The notes under the pieces are model-generated. The model ran no database searches. It was not told the DNA's origin and saw only the letters and a program-made list of their open reading frames with translations. Of a stretch of 64,000 bases of DNA, positions 24,554-34,041 are shown one piece after another. Source of the DNA: ZC4RG25 sp023428365 (GTDB lineage Bacteria > Pseudomonadota > Alphaproteobacteria > Rhizobiales > Hyphomicrobiaceae); assembly GCA_050283925.1 (NCBI GenBank), contig JBNOAI010000012.1, positions 124,001 through 188,000 on the forward strand. Direction: 5' to 3'. Position numbers and translations under genes: made by a program. Numbering within the stretch: position 1 is the first letter of the stretch; each line of letters begins with the position of its first letter.

Positions 24554-26577
24554 AGCGGCTGTCCGCCCGTGAACATGAAGAGCGTAATGATGATCGCTAC
24601 TCCGATCAGCATGGCGAACGCATAATGATAGAGATACCCGGTCTGAAGCTTCACGACGCGTGCCGTGGTGGCCAGAACACGTGCCGAGATACCGTCAGGC
24701 CCCAGCCCGTCGATAAGTGCGCCATCGCCCTTCTTCCACAGCACCCGGCCGATCGCGAATGCGGGACGCACGAACAGCCAGTCATAGAGTTTGTCGAAGT
24801 ACCAGGCGTTGAGCAGGAAGTTGTATAGCGGCCGGAACATCCGGGCCGTCGCGGCCGGCAGCCACGTCGCTGAGATGTAGTAAAACCAAGCGATGCCGAA
24901 CCCGATCACCATGGCGATGGTGGCTGACCATACGACCCACGCAGGTACGTGGTGTGCGTGCTCCAGGATGTGGTTTTCCGGACCCGTGAATAGGGCGCGT
25001 CCCCAGAACCCAGCGTAACCATCGCCGACGAAGTAATACTTGAAGGCAAATCCAGCGGCGACCGCCCCAACCGCGAGGAAGGCCAGCGGGATCAGCATCA
25101 CCATCGGGCTTTCGTGCGGTTCATGACCGTGGCCGTCATCGTGGTGATGATCGTCCTTGCCATGTGCATCGTGAGACCCGGCAGCACCAACGCTATGGCC
25201 GTGTCCGTGGCTATCCCACCGCGGCGTGCCATAGAACGTCATGAACATCAGGCGCCACGAGTAGAACGACGTCATCAAAGCCGCGATGACCAGCAGCCAG
25301 AATGCATAATTGTAGGCCGTGTGCGCAGCGTAAGACGCCTCGATGATGATGTCCTTGGAATAGAAGCCCGCAAAGCCGAGCACTCCAGGAATTCCGACAC
25401 CGGTCAGCGCCAGCGTACCGATCAGCATCATGGCCCACGTAAAGCGGATGCGCGTGGCGAGGCCGCCCATGTGCCGCATGTCCTGCTCATGATGCATCGC
25501 ATGGATCACCGAGCCGGCACCGAGGAACAACAGCGCCTTGAAGAAAGCGTGCGTGAACAGATGGAAGATGCCGGCGGAATACGCTCCGACGCCGCATGCC
25601 ACGAACATGTAGCCCAACTGCGAACACGTCGAATACGCGATCACGCGCTTGATGTCGTTCTGGACGAGACCGACGGTGGCCGCGAAGAACGCTGTGATAG
25701 CGCCGAAGAACGTCACCACTTGCAGCGCGGTCGGTGCGAACTCGAAAAGCGGCGACAGGCGGGCGACCATGAACACGCCAGCGGTCACCATGGTGGCGGC
25801 GTGGATGAGCGCGGACACCGGCGTTGGGCCTTCCATCGCGTCCGGCAGCCACGTGTGCAGCAGGAACTGCGCCGACTTACCCATCGCGCCGAGAAACAGC
25901 AGCAGGCACAAGGTCGTCATGATGTCGACCTGGTAGCCCAGGAAGGTGAATGTCTTGCCGACCGCACCGGGAGCCGCGGCGAAGATCGCGTCGAGCTGTA
26001 CCGACTGGAAGATGAAGAAGATGCCAAAGATGCCGAGGGCGAAGCCGAAGTCGCCGACGCGGTTGACGATGAACGCCTTCATCGCGGCCGCGTTGGCGGA
26101 TGGCTTCTGATACCAGAACCCGATCAGCAGATAGCTTGCGAGACCGACGCCTTCCCAGCCGAAGAACATCTGTACGAGGTTATCGCTCGTCACCAGCATC
26201 AGCATTGCGAACGTGAACAGCGACAAGTAGGCGAAGAACCGCTGGCGGCTGTCGTCCTCGTGCATGTAGCCGATGGAGTAGAGATGCACGAGCGCCGACA
26301 CGTTGGTGACGACGACCAGCATCACCGCCGTCAGCGTATCGATCCGCAGCGCCCACGATGCATCAAGCTCACCCGACGTGATCCAGCGGGCAACCGGCAC
26401 CTTCACCACGGCGTCGCCGAAGCCGATCTGGACAAAAGCGACCCAGGAAAGAACCGCCGCAATTCCGAGGAACGCGGTCGTCACGATCTCAGCAGGGCGC
26501 GGTCCGATCAGCCGGCCGAAGAAGCCCGCGATGATCGCTCCGAGCAGAGGCAGGAAGACAATGAGTTGATAGATCAT
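24550..26577 (-). CDS. nuoL: NADH-quinone oxidoreductase subunit L with a histidine-rich loop
   Basis: The distal antiporter-like subunit of complex I, 675 residues with about 16 spans and the long lateral helix at the C-terminal end. Conserved stretches are SAQFLLHTWLPDAMEGPTPV and QNDIKRVIAYSTCSQLGYMF. Between membrane segments, residues 457-488 contain 11 histidines mixed with Asp, Gly and Ser, unlike the E. coli protein. The start MIYQLIVFLPLLG at 26577 matches the family; a frame extension to 26595 is not needed. It begins 55 bases after nuoK. Confidence 0.97.
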   Translation of the reverse strand: MIYQLIVFLPLLGAIIAGFFGRLIGPRPAEIVTTAFLGIAAVLSWVAFVQIGFGDAVVKVPVARWITSGELDASWALRIDTLTAVMLVVVTNVSALVHLYSIGYMHEDDSRQRFFAYLSLFTFAMLMLVTSDNLVQMFFGWEGVGLASYLLIGFWYQKPSANAAAMKAFIVNRVGDFGFALGIFGIFFIFQSVQLDAIFAAAPGAVGKTFTFLGYQVDIMTTLCLLLFLGAMGKSAQFLLHTWLPDAMEGPTPVSALIHAATMVTAGVFMVARLSPLFEFAPTALQVVTFFGAITAFFAATVGLVQNDIKRVIAYSTCSQLGYMFVACGVGAYSAGIFHLFTHAFFKALLFLGAGSVIHAMHHEQDMRHMGGLATRIRFTWAMMLIGTLALTGVGIPGVLGFAGFYSKDIIIEASYAAHTAYNYAFWLLVIAALMTSFYSWRLMFMTFYGTPRWDSHGHGHSVGAAGSHDAHGKDDHHHDDGHGHEPHESPMVMLIPLAFLAVGAVAAGFAFKYYFVGDGYAGFWGRALFTGPENHILEHAHHVPAWVVWSATIAMVIGFGIAWFYYISATWLPAATARMFRPLYNFLLNAWYFDKLYDWLFVRPAFAIGRVLWKKGDGALIDGLGPDGISARVLATTARVVKLQTGYLYHYAFAMLIGVAIIITLFMFTGGQPL

Positions 26578-26632
26578 GGGCGCGCACGCTCCCATGTTCC
26601 ATCACAGCCCTGCAGTGCGGGACGGTCCATCC

Positions 26633-26950
26633 CTACCCCTTCAGCAGATTGATGTCTTCGACCGCGATCGAGCCGCGGTTCCGGAAGACGACGACGACAA
26701 TGGCGAGACCGATCGCGGATTCGGCGGCGGCGACTGTCAGCACGAACAGCGCGAACACCTGGCCGACCAGATCGGAGAGGAAATATGAGAACGCGACGAG
26801 GTTGATATTGACCGCAAGCAGCATCAGTTCGACCGACATCAGCATGATGATGACGTTCTTCCGGTTCAGGAAGATGCCGAAGATGCCCAGCGTGAACAGG
26901 CACGCTGCGACTGTGAGGTAGTGGCCAAGGCCGATCGTTGCGAATTCCAT
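26633..26950 (-). CDS. nuoK: NADH-quinone oxidoreductase subunit K
   Basis: A 105-residue subunit with three membrane spans, the MrpC-like part of complex I. It has the conserved glutamates in the membrane helices (MLMSVELMLLAVNINLVAF and TVAAAESAIGLAIVV) that carry protons toward the antiporter modules. The start MEFATIGLGHYLT at 26950 fits the family. It is 13 bases downstream of nuoJ. Confidence 0.96.
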   Translation of the reverse strand: MEFATIGLGHYLTVAACLFTLGIFGIFLNRKNVIIMLMSVELMLLAVNINLVAFSYFLSDLVGQVFALFVLTVAAAESAIGLAIVVVVFRNRGSIAVEDINLLKG

Positions 26951-26963
26951 CGTGGCCTCTCGC

Positions 26964-27605
26964 TCAACCTCGAGTCTCGCCGGACGGCACAATGGCCTGC
27001 CCCGGCTCGACCTTGACGATTTCGATGGCAGTTGCCGGGCTGCGCGCGACCTGCTCGGCTATCGACTGGCGCTTGACGCTCGGCTTGTGGCGCAACGTCA
27101 GAACGATCGCGCCGATCATGGCGATCAGCAGAATGATGCCGGCCGACTGGAAGAAGAAGACGTAGCGCGTATAGAGCAACTGGCCGAGCGCTTCGGTATT
27201 GGTGACGCCGGAACCGGCCGTCGGGAACGGCGCTGCCGCGACACCCGATACGCCGGGACGGATATAGGCAAAACCCAGCACCATGATCAGCTCGACCAGT
27301 ACGATTCCGCCGACAAGCGCCGCAAGCGGCGCATTGCGAATGAAGCCGCTCTTGAGAGCTGCGAAATCGACGTCCAGCATCATGACGACGAACAGGAACA
27401 GCACCGCCACCGCGCCGACGTAGACGATCACCAGCAGCATCGCCAGGAATTCAGCGCTCAGCAGAATGAACAGTCCGGCTGCGTTGAAGAACGCCAGGAT
27501 CAGGAACAGAACGGCGTGCACGGGATTCTTGGCGACGACGACCATCGCACCGGACATCACGCTTAGAACCGCGAAAAGATAGAAGAAGAACGCCGTCAGG
27601 CCCAT
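26964..27605 (-). CDS. nuoJ: NADH-quinone oxidoreductase subunit J
   Basis: A 213-residue membrane subunit with five spans, including the conserved EFLAMLLVIVYVGAVAVLFLFVVMM helix with the pi-bulge that links quinone binding to proton pumping. The start MGLTAFFFYLFAV at 27605 is the family start; upstream codons in frame are not conserved. A 169-base spacer separates it from nuoI, larger than other gaps in the operon. Confidence 0.96.
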   Translation of the reverse strand: MGLTAFFFYLFAVLSVMSGAMVVVAKNPVHAVLFLILAFFNAAGLFILLSAEFLAMLLVIVYVGAVAVLFLFVVMMLDVDFAALKSGFIRNAPLAALVGGIVLVELIMVLGFAYIRPGVSGVAAAPFPTAGSGVTNTEALGQLLYTRYVFFFQSAGIILLIAMIGAIVLTLRHKPSVKRQSIAEQVARSPATAIEIVKVEPGQAIVPSGETRG

Positions 27606-27774
27606 CGTGTCCCGTCCGATTTCCTGTCGCGCCAATCGCCTTGTGGTCCAGCCTTCGCAGGCGTCACGATCCCGCGAACCACCGAACCGAACCGGCCATG
27701 CGTCGGCCAATTAGCCCAAGCCGCCCGAGAAACCAAGCGGCAAACGCCCCACATGACTGATCCATCACCCTGCA

Positions 27775-28266
27775 TCAGCGATACCTGGCGTCGAGCGCAA
27801 TGTTCTTGGCCAGCACCTTCTCCCAACGATCACCGTTATCGAGCAGGCGCTGCTTGTCGTAGTAGAGTTCCTCGCGCGTCTCGGTCGCAAACTCGAAGTT
27901 CGGACCTTCGACGATGGCATCGACCGGGCAGGCCTCCTGGCACAGACCGCAGTAGATGCATTTGACCATATCGATGTCGTAGCGCGTCGTGCGGCGCGTG
28001 CCGTCGTTACGGCGAGGCCCCGCCTCGATGGTAATGGCCTGCGCCGGGCAGATCGCCTCGCACAGCTTGCAGGCAATGCAGCGCTCTTCGCCGTTGGGAT
28101 AGCGGCGCAACGCATGTTCGCCACGAAAGCGCGGGCTCTGCGGGCCCTTCTCATACGGATAGTTGAGCGTCGCCTTCGGCGCGAAGAAGTATCGCATCGT
28201 CAGGAAGAACGCCGATACGAACTCCGCCAGGAAGCTCGCTCTGATTACATTTCCGATCGCAGCCAT
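27775..28266 (-). CDS. nuoI: NADH-quinone oxidoreductase subunit I
   Basis: A 163-residue peripheral-arm subunit with two 4Fe-4S clusters (N6a, N6b). The ligands are Cys63, 66, 69, 73 and Cys103, 106, 109, 113 in two classic CxxCxxCxxxCP motifs. It passes electrons from NuoG toward NuoB. The ATG at 28266 is used; a GTG one codon earlier is equally readable. It is 15 bases after nuoH. Confidence 0.97.
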   Translation of the reverse strand: MAAIGNVIRASFLAEFVSAFFLTMRYFFAPKATLNYPYEKGPQSPRFRGEHALRRYPNGEERCIACKLCEAICPAQAITIEAGPRRNDGTRRTTRYDIDMVKCIYCGLCQEACPVDAIVEGPNFEFATETREELYYDKQRLLDNGDRWEKVLAKNIALDARYR

Positions 28267-28281
28267 CACATGCCTCCGCCC

Positions 28282-29346
28282 TTATGGAGCGATCCCGCCG
28301 TAGTGAACGATGCCCGCGACCACGACGACGGCAGCCAGCGACAGCGGCAGGAACACCTTCCAACCGAGACGCATGAGCTGATCGTAGCGGTAGCGGGGCA
28401 CCATGGCCTTCACCATGGCGAACATGAAGAACACGAATACCAGCTTGGCCAGGAACCAGATGATTCCAGGCACCCAGGTGAACGGCACCGCATTGATCGG
28501 CGGCAGCCAGCCTCCCAGGAACAGAATGGTCGTCATGGCGCACATGGCCACGATAGCCACATACTCGCCGAGCATGAACAGCAGGTACGGCGTCGAGCTG
28601 TATTCAACCATGAAGCCCGCGACCAACTCCGACTCTGCTTCCGGCAGGTCGAACGGCGGGCGGTTGGTCTCAGCCAGCGCCGAGATGAAGAACACCACGA
28701 ACATCGGAAACAGCACGAGCCAGTTCCAGTCGAGGAACGAGCCGGGCAGACCAACCCAGGTGCCGATGCCGGAGCGCTGCGAATTGACGATGTCGGTCAT
28801 GTTGAGCGAACCGACCAGCAGCAGCACCGTGATGATCACGAAGCCGATCGAGACCTCGTAAGAGATCATCTGCGCCGCCGACCGCAGCGAGCCCATGAAG
28901 GCGTATTTCGAGTTCGACGCCCAGCCGCCGATAACGATCCCGTACACACCCAGCGACGAGATCGCGAGGATATACAGGATGCCGACGTTGAGATCGGCGA
29001 TGACCCAGCGGCCCCAGCTATTCTCGTTGAGTGGGATCACGGCCCAGACAGCGATTGCGAGGACCGAGGTCGCGAGTGGTGCCAGCAGGAACAGCACCCG
29101 ATCCGAACCAGCCGGGATCACCGGCTCTTTCAGCACGAACTTCAGCAGGTCGGCGAACGATTGAAACAGGCCAAACGGTCCAACCACGTTCGGACCGCGG
29201 CGCATCTGCACCGCCGCCCACACCTTGCGGTCCATCAGCAGCAGGAAGGCGATGACCAGCAACAGGCCGACCGCCAGCAGCAGGCTCTGCCCGATCATGA
29301 TCAGCAGCGGCCAGCCGTAGTCCCACCAGAGTTCGTATGCCGTCAT
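28282..29346 (-). CDS. nuoH: NADH-quinone oxidoreductase subunit H
   Basis: A 354-residue membrane subunit with about eight spans that forms the quinone-binding entry at the junction of the two arms. Typical stretches are DRKVWAAVQMRRGPNVVGPFG near the N-terminus, FGLFQSFADLLKFVLKEP, and ETNRPPFDLPEAESELVAGF, with its row of charged residues. The start MTAYELWWDYGW at 29346 is chosen for family fit; it begins 13 bases after the nuoG stop. Confidence 0.97.
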   Translation of the reverse strand: MTAYELWWDYGWPLLIMIGQSLLLAVGLLLVIAFLLLMDRKVWAAVQMRRGPNVVGPFGLFQSFADLLKFVLKEPVIPAGSDRVLFLLAPLATSVLAIAVWAVIPLNENSWGRWVIADLNVGILYILAISSLGVYGIVIGGWASNSKYAFMGSLRSAAQMISYEVSIGFVIITVLLLVGSLNMTDIVNSQRSGIGTWVGLPGSFLDWNWLVLFPMFVVFFISALAETNRPPFDLPEAESELVAGFMVEYSSTPYLLFMLGEYVAIVAMCAMTTILFLGGWLPPINAVPFTWVPGIIWFLAKLVFVFFMFAMVKAMVPRYRYDQLMRLGWKVFLPLSLAAVVVVAGIVHYGGIAP

Positions 29347-29359
29347 GGCTGCCGTCGTC

Positions 29360-31459
29360 CTATTCCGCCGCCTCGACTGCACGTTCACTTCGCGCAATCG
29401 CCTTGAGCCGGCTCAGTTCCGCCATCACGCTGGATGCGCGCGCGATTGCGTTGGTGAGGTAGAAATCGGAAATGCTCGACTTGAAAGGTGCGTTGCTCGG
29501 ACTGCCGCCACGCTTCTGCAGCGCATCGACACCCGCGCGCCCGGCCGGCTCAACGCTGCCGATCTTCGCGAGCTGCGGCGCGGCCCGATACATGGCAGCG
29601 CGAAGCTGACCGATATTGTCGTAGGGCAGCTTATGGCCGACCAACGGCGACAGCGCCCGGATGATCGTCCAGTCTTCCTTCGCCTCGCCCGGTGGGAACG
29701 CCGCACGGGCCGTCACCTGCGCACGGCCTTCGGTGTTGACGTACGTGCCGCTCTTCTCGGTGTAGGCTGCGGCAGGCAGGATCAGATCTGCGCGATGCGC
29801 ACCCGCGTCGCCGTGCGTGCCCTGATAAATGACGAACGTATTGCCCAGCCGGTCGAGTTCGATCTCGTCCGCGCCCAGCAGATACAGCACATCCAGATCG
29901 CCGGTTTGCATGCGGGTCGCATCACGCGCGCCATCGCCCGGGACAAAACCAAGATCGAGACCAGCGACGCGCGCTGCTGCCGAGTGAAGTACGTTGAAGG
30001 CATTCCAGTGGTCCGGCTTGCCCTGCATCGCATTCGCAGCGATCTGCGCAGCGAAAGCCAGCACAGCAGCACCATCCTGACGCGCTATCGCGCCGGTGCC
30101 GACGATCACCACAGGCCGCTGCGCCTGCTTCAAGACGTCCGCGAACGGATGACGGCCAGCCGCCACATCGGACAAGGTCTGCGGACCAGCACCCAGATGC
30201 TCGTATGGATACGTCAGATCGGCGCGCTCGCCGATGACGCCAACCGGCAGCCCCGTGCGCCGCCAGCGCCGCAGGATGCGCGCGTTCGGCACCGCAGCTT
30301 CGAGGCGCGGGTTGCAACCAATCAACAGAACCGCATCTGCTTCTTCCAGCCCGGCGATTCGCGAGTTGAACAGATAGCTCGAACGGCCGAGCTTTGGATC
30401 AAGCTGCTCACCTGCCTGACGGCAATCGAGGCTCTTCACACCGAGACGGCCCATCAGATCCTTGAGAGCGAACATCTCCTCGGCGGCAGCCAGATCACCC
30501 GCGATCACACCGACGCGGCTCGGATCGGCGGCCTTCAACCTGTCGGCCGCGATCTGCAGCGCCTCATCCCAGCTCACGGCTTCGAGCTTGCCGTTCTTGC
30601 GGGCGTAGGGCTGATCCAGACGCTGCGTGCGCAGGCCATCGGCAACGTGACGCGTCTTGTCCGAAATCCACTCCTCGTTCACCGCATCGTTGTTGCGCGG
30701 AAGGAAGCGCATCACTTCACGGCCGCGGGTATCGACACGGATGGCAGAGCCGACGGCGTCCATGACGTCGATCGACTCGGTCTTGCGCATCTCCCACGGA
30801 CGCACTTGGTTGGAGGTCGGACGATGTGTCAGCGCGCCCACCGGGCACAGGTCAGCGATGTTGGCCGACAGCTCCGATAGCATGCCTTTTTCGAGGTACG
30901 TGGTGATCTCCATGTCCTCGCCGCGGCCTATGGCACCCAACTCCTGCACGCCGGCCACTTCCGTCATGAAGCGGACGCAACGCGTGCAGTGAATGCAGCG
31001 GGTCATGAAGGTGCGGATCAGCGGTCCGAGGTGCTTGTCCTCGACCGCGCGCTTGTTCTCCGTATAGCGCGAGCCGCCGAGGCCGAACGCCATCGCCTGA
31101 TCCTGCAGATCGCACTCGCCGCCCTGGTCACAGATCGGGCAATCCAGTGGGTGATTGATGAGCAGGAATTCCATCACTCCTTCGCGCGCCTTTTTCACCA
31201 TCGGCGTGCGGGTGTTGATGATCTTCGGGCTGCCATCCTTGTTCGGAGGCAGATCGTTGACACCCATCGCACAGGACGCGACCGGCTTCGGCATGCCGAC
31301 GACTTCAACGAGGCACATGCGGCAGTTGCCGGCGATCGACAGGCGCTCGTGATAGCAGAAACGCGGGATATCCACACCAGCCTGCTCGCACGCCTGGATC
31401 AGCGTGAGGCCGTCTTCGACCTCGATTTCCTGCCCGTCGATGATGAGTTGCTTCGGCAT
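29360..31459 (-). CDS. nuoG: NADH-quinone oxidoreductase subunit G
   Basis: The 699-residue iron-sulfur subunit of complex I. The 2Fe-2S ligands are Cys35, 46, 49 and 63; the His/Cys 4Fe-4S ligands are His103, Cys107, 110 and 116; a third cluster uses Cys155, 158, 161 and 205. The remaining part is a molybdopterin-oxidoreductase-like domain without cofactor. The extra N7 ligand set of some NuoG proteins was not seen. The gene starts 8 bases after nuoF. Confidence 0.96.
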   Translation of the reverse strand: MPKQLIIDGQEIEVEDGLTLIQACEQAGVDIPRFCYHERLSIAGNCRMCLVEVVGMPKPVASCAMGVNDLPPNKDGSPKIINTRTPMVKKAREGVMEFLLINHPLDCPICDQGGECDLQDQAMAFGLGGSRYTENKRAVEDKHLGPLIRTFMTRCIHCTRCVRFMTEVAGVQELGAIGRGEDMEITTYLEKGMLSELSANIADLCPVGALTHRPTSNQVRPWEMRKTESIDVMDAVGSAIRVDTRGREVMRFLPRNNDAVNEEWISDKTRHVADGLRTQRLDQPYARKNGKLEAVSWDEALQIAADRLKAADPSRVGVIAGDLAAAEEMFALKDLMGRLGVKSLDCRQAGEQLDPKLGRSSYLFNSRIAGLEEADAVLLIGCNPRLEAAVPNARILRRWRRTGLPVGVIGERADLTYPYEHLGAGPQTLSDVAAGRHPFADVLKQAQRPVVIVGTGAIARQDGAAVLAFAAQIAANAMQGKPDHWNAFNVLHSAAARVAGLDLGFVPGDGARDATRMQTGDLDVLYLLGADEIELDRLGNTFVIYQGTHGDAGAHRADLILPAAAYTEKSGTYVNTEGRAQVTARAAFPPGEAKEDWTIIRALSPLVGHKLPYDNIGQLRAAMYRAAPQLAKIGSVEPAGRAGVDALQKRGGSPSNAPFKSSISDFYLTNAIARASSVMAELSRLKAIARSERAVEAAE

Positions 31460-31467
31460 GGTCCCGC

Positions 31468-32754
31468 TTACTCCGCCGCGACGCGCTGATGGGCCGCCTG
31501 ATAGCGGTCGATACGGGCTTCAATCTCTCCGCGGAAGTGCCGCAACAGACCTTGCACCGGCCAGGCAGCAGCATCACCGAGTGCGCAAATCGTATGCCCC
31601 TCGATCTGCTTCGACACATCGAACAACAGGTCGATTTCGCGCTTCTCGGCCTCGCCCTTAGCCATACGCTCGAGCACGCGCCACATCCAGCCGGTGCCTT
31701 CGCGGCACGGCGTACACTGGCCGCAGCTTTCGTGTTTGTAGAAGTAGGCAATGCGGGCAATCGCTTTCACGATGTCCGTAGACTTATCCATGACGATGAT
31801 CGCAGCCGTACCCATCGCCGACTTCAGCTTGACGAGGCTGTCGAAATCCATCGTCAGATCATCGCACATCGCTGCCGGAAGCAGCGGCATCGACGAACCG
31901 CCCGGAATGACCGCAAGCAGGTTGTTCCAGCCGCCGCGCACGCCGCCCGCATGCTCATCGATGAGCTGGCGCAGCGGCACGCCCATTTCTTCCTCGACCA
32001 CACAGGGCCGCTCGACGTGGCCGGAGATCTGGAACAGCTTTGTGCCGGTGTTGTTCGGCTTGCCGAGACCGGCGAACCACGTCGCCCCGCGGCGCAGAAT
32101 GGTTGGCGTGACAGCGATGGATTCAACGTTATTGACCGTGGTGGGCGCACCGTAGAGGCCGACGTTGGCCGGAAACGGCGGCTTGAGGCGTGGCTGGCCC
32201 TTCTTGCCTTCGAGGCTTTCCAGCAGCGCAGTTTCCTCGCCGCAGATGTAAGCACCCGCGCCGTGATGGACGTAGCAGTCGAAGTCCCAGCCGTTGACGT
32301 TGTCCTTGCCGATCAGCTTGGCGGCGTAGCATTCGTCGATCGCCGCCTGCAGCCGCTCGCGCTCACGGATGAACTCACCGCGCACGTAGATGTAGCAAGT
32401 ATGCGCGCGCATCGCGAAACTGGCGACCAGACAGCCCTCGATCAGCACGTGCGGCTCGTGCCGCATGATCTCGCGGTCCTTGCACGAACCGGGCTCGGAT
32501 TCGTCGGCATTGACGACCAGATAGCTCGGCCGCGGATCGGCCTTCGGCATGAACGACCACTTGAGACCGGTCGGGAAGCCGGCACCGCCACGCCCCCTCA
32601 GACCCGATTTCTTGATCTCGTCGATGATTCCGTCATGGCCCATGTCGATCAGGGCCTTGGTATTATCCCACGTGCCGCGCGAACGCGCGCCTGCCAGCTT
32701 CCAATCGTGGAAGCCGTAGAGGTTCGTGAAGATGCGATCTTTATCAGCGAGCAT
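31468..32754 (-). CDS. nuoF: NADH-quinone oxidoreductase subunit F
   Basis: The 428-residue NADH- and FMN-binding subunit. The NADH/FMN glycine-rich loop is SGLRGRGGAGFPTGLKW near residue 50, with further FMN contacts in VVNADESEPGSCKDREI and YICGEETALLESLEG. The 4Fe-4S N3 ligands are Cys344, Cys347, Cys350 (ESCGQCTPCREGTGW) and Cys390. It is the entry point of electrons and pairs with NuoE, whose gene ends 25 bases upstream. Confidence 0.97.
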   Translation of the reverse strand: MLADKDRIFTNLYGFHDWKLAGARSRGTWDNTKALIDMGHDGIIDEIKKSGLRGRGGAGFPTGLKWSFMPKADPRPSYLVVNADESEPGSCKDREIMRHEPHVLIEGCLVASFAMRAHTCYIYVRGEFIRERERLQAAIDECYAAKLIGKDNVNGWDFDCYVHHGAGAYICGEETALLESLEGKKGQPRLKPPFPANVGLYGAPTTVNNVESIAVTPTILRRGATWFAGLGKPNNTGTKLFQISGHVERPCVVEEEMGVPLRQLIDEHAGGVRGGWNNLLAVIPGGSSMPLLPAAMCDDLTMDFDSLVKLKSAMGTAAIIVMDKSTDIVKAIARIAYFYKHESCGQCTPCREGTGWMWRVLERMAKGEAEKREIDLLFDVSKQIEGHTICALGDAAAWPVQGLLRHFRGEIEARIDRYQAAHQRVAAE

Positions 32755-32779
32755 TCGCGTGCCTTCCTGATCGATCCTG

Positions 32780-33397
32780 TCAGTCGCCCGATCGTGCCAG
32801 GGTCTTCAATGTCGTCGGTCCGCCTGCCGGGCACGAGGCCTGACGGCCCGTCTGCGAACCCGGCTTAGGCGGCTGACCTTTCGCGAAACCGTCGAGCAGC
32901 TTCTCGAACAGCTCCGGCGTCAGGTCCTCGTAGGTATCCTTGCCGATCTGGACCATCGGCGCATTGGCGCAGGAACCGAGACACTCGACCTCCTCCCACG
33001 AAAAATTTCCATCCGCCGACAGTTCGTGAGGATGAGCATTGATCCGCTGCTTGCATATCTCGCGGATCTGATCGGAACCGCGCAGCATGCAGGGCGTCGT
33101 TCCGCACACCTGGACATGTGCCTTGCGGCCCACCGGCGAGAGCTGGAACATCGTGTAGAACGTGGCGACCTCGTAGACCCGGATGTAGGGCATATCGAGC
33201 ATGTCGGCGACGTAGCGAATGGCAGGTTCGGGCAACCAGTTGTCGTGCTGCTCATGGGCCCGCCACAACAGCGGAATGACGGCAGATGCCTGCTTGCCGG
33301 CCGGATACTTCGCGATCGTCTCCTTGGCCCACGCCAAATTCTCGGCGGTGAAGGAGAAGCTGGCTGGCTGATTCGGATCTAGTCGGCGAACGCCCAT
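32780..33397 (-). CDS. nuoE: NADH-quinone oxidoreductase subunit E
   Basis: The 205-residue 24-kDa subunit with a thioredoxin-like 2Fe-2S domain. Ligands are Cys98, Cys103, Cys139 and Cys143 (VCGTTPCML and CLGSCANAP). The last 35 residues are a low-complexity tail rich in Gly, Pro and Thr. The start MGVRRLDPNQP at 33397 is the family start; an upstream open stretch to 33541 is not conserved. A 206-base gap and a DUF4267-like gene separate it from nuoD. Confidence 0.95.
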   Translation of the reverse strand: MGVRRLDPNQPASFSFTAENLAWAKETIAKYPAGKQASAVIPLLWRAHEQHDNWLPEPAIRYVADMLDMPYIRVYEVATFYTMFQLSPVGRKAHVQVCGTTPCMLRGSDQIREICKQRINAHPHELSADGNFSWEEVECLGSCANAPMVQIGKDTYEDLTPELFEKLLDGFAKGQPPKPGSQTGRQASCPAGGPTTLKTLARSGD

Positions 33398-33603
33398 GTG
33401 TGATTCCAACGATATCGGCGGATCGAAGCTTGCCCACGGAGATGCGCGGGCGCTGCAGCATACAGCATCCGGCCTTCCGATCACGCGACGGTCCCCACCC
33501 GTAATCGACGCACTTATGCAGCAGCGAAGACCGCGCCGCAAGCCAACTTAGAACTCTTTGACGAAATGCTGCACCCCTTCGGAAAACCGAGGAGACGCCG
33601 CAT

Positions 33604-34026
33604 TCACGTTGAAGGTCGCCCGCCCGGCGGATCAACACCGGCACGCGACCACGCCAGCCATCCTACTGCAGCGCAAAACACACCCGAAACAGCGTGAAAC
33701 GCCACCGCCGAACCGCGCCCGCTCGACGTCGCCGCAATCACCGCATCCGAGAAGCAGACGATGGTCGCGAAACCGAGCCATAGCGCGATCGCACGCCAGT
33801 CCCGCAGAAATGCGAAGACAACGAGCAGCAACCCAAGCCAGAGATCCCTCAGCCCGATCGCCGCGTGTGGTGCAAAGCCCGGATTTTGCTTGTCGATTCC
33901 GAAGAAAAATGCCGCCGAACGAGGATCGACAAGAAAGCGGAGGCCGATCAGACTGAGCACGACACCGGTGGCAATCGCCAACCAAAGAACGACCCGGCCT
34001 GCCCGATCGTCCTTACGCTGCGCCAC
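33604..34026 (-). CDS. DUF4267-like small membrane protein inside the nuo operon
   Basis: A 140-residue protein with about four membrane spans (AIATGVVLSLIGLRFLV, DLWLGLLLVVFAFL, IALWLGFATIVCFSDAVI, FHAVSGVFCAAVGWLAW). The pattern of an early VDPRSAAFFFGI, a GLRDLWLG core and a late FSDAVI matches my memory of the DUF4267 family, whose function is unknown. It starts 15 bases after nuoD and is followed by nuoE after 206 bases, so it is in the operon but is not a known complex I subunit. It might aid assembly or be a passenger. Confidence 0.7.
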   Translation of the reverse strand: MAQRKDDRAGRVVLWLAIATGVVLSLIGLRFLVDPRSAAFFFGIDKQNPGFAPHAAIGLRDLWLGLLLVVFAFLRDWRAIALWLGFATIVCFSDAVIAATSSGRGSAVAFHAVSGVFCAAVGWLAWSRAGVDPPGGRPST

Positions 34027-34041
34027 GAGCGCCCCTTTCAG

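Noticed and set aside
25114..26652. A 512-codon open frame on the plus strand opposite nuoL
   Set aside because: It is antisense to a certain gene, has a low-complexity His/Arg/Gln-rich translation caused by the codon bias of nuoL, and has no ribosome binding site or known domain.
28114..30880. Two long plus-strand frames (430 and 511 codons) opposite nuoH and nuoG
   Set aside because: Same artefact of high GC content opposite strongly biased genes; no recognisable protein features.
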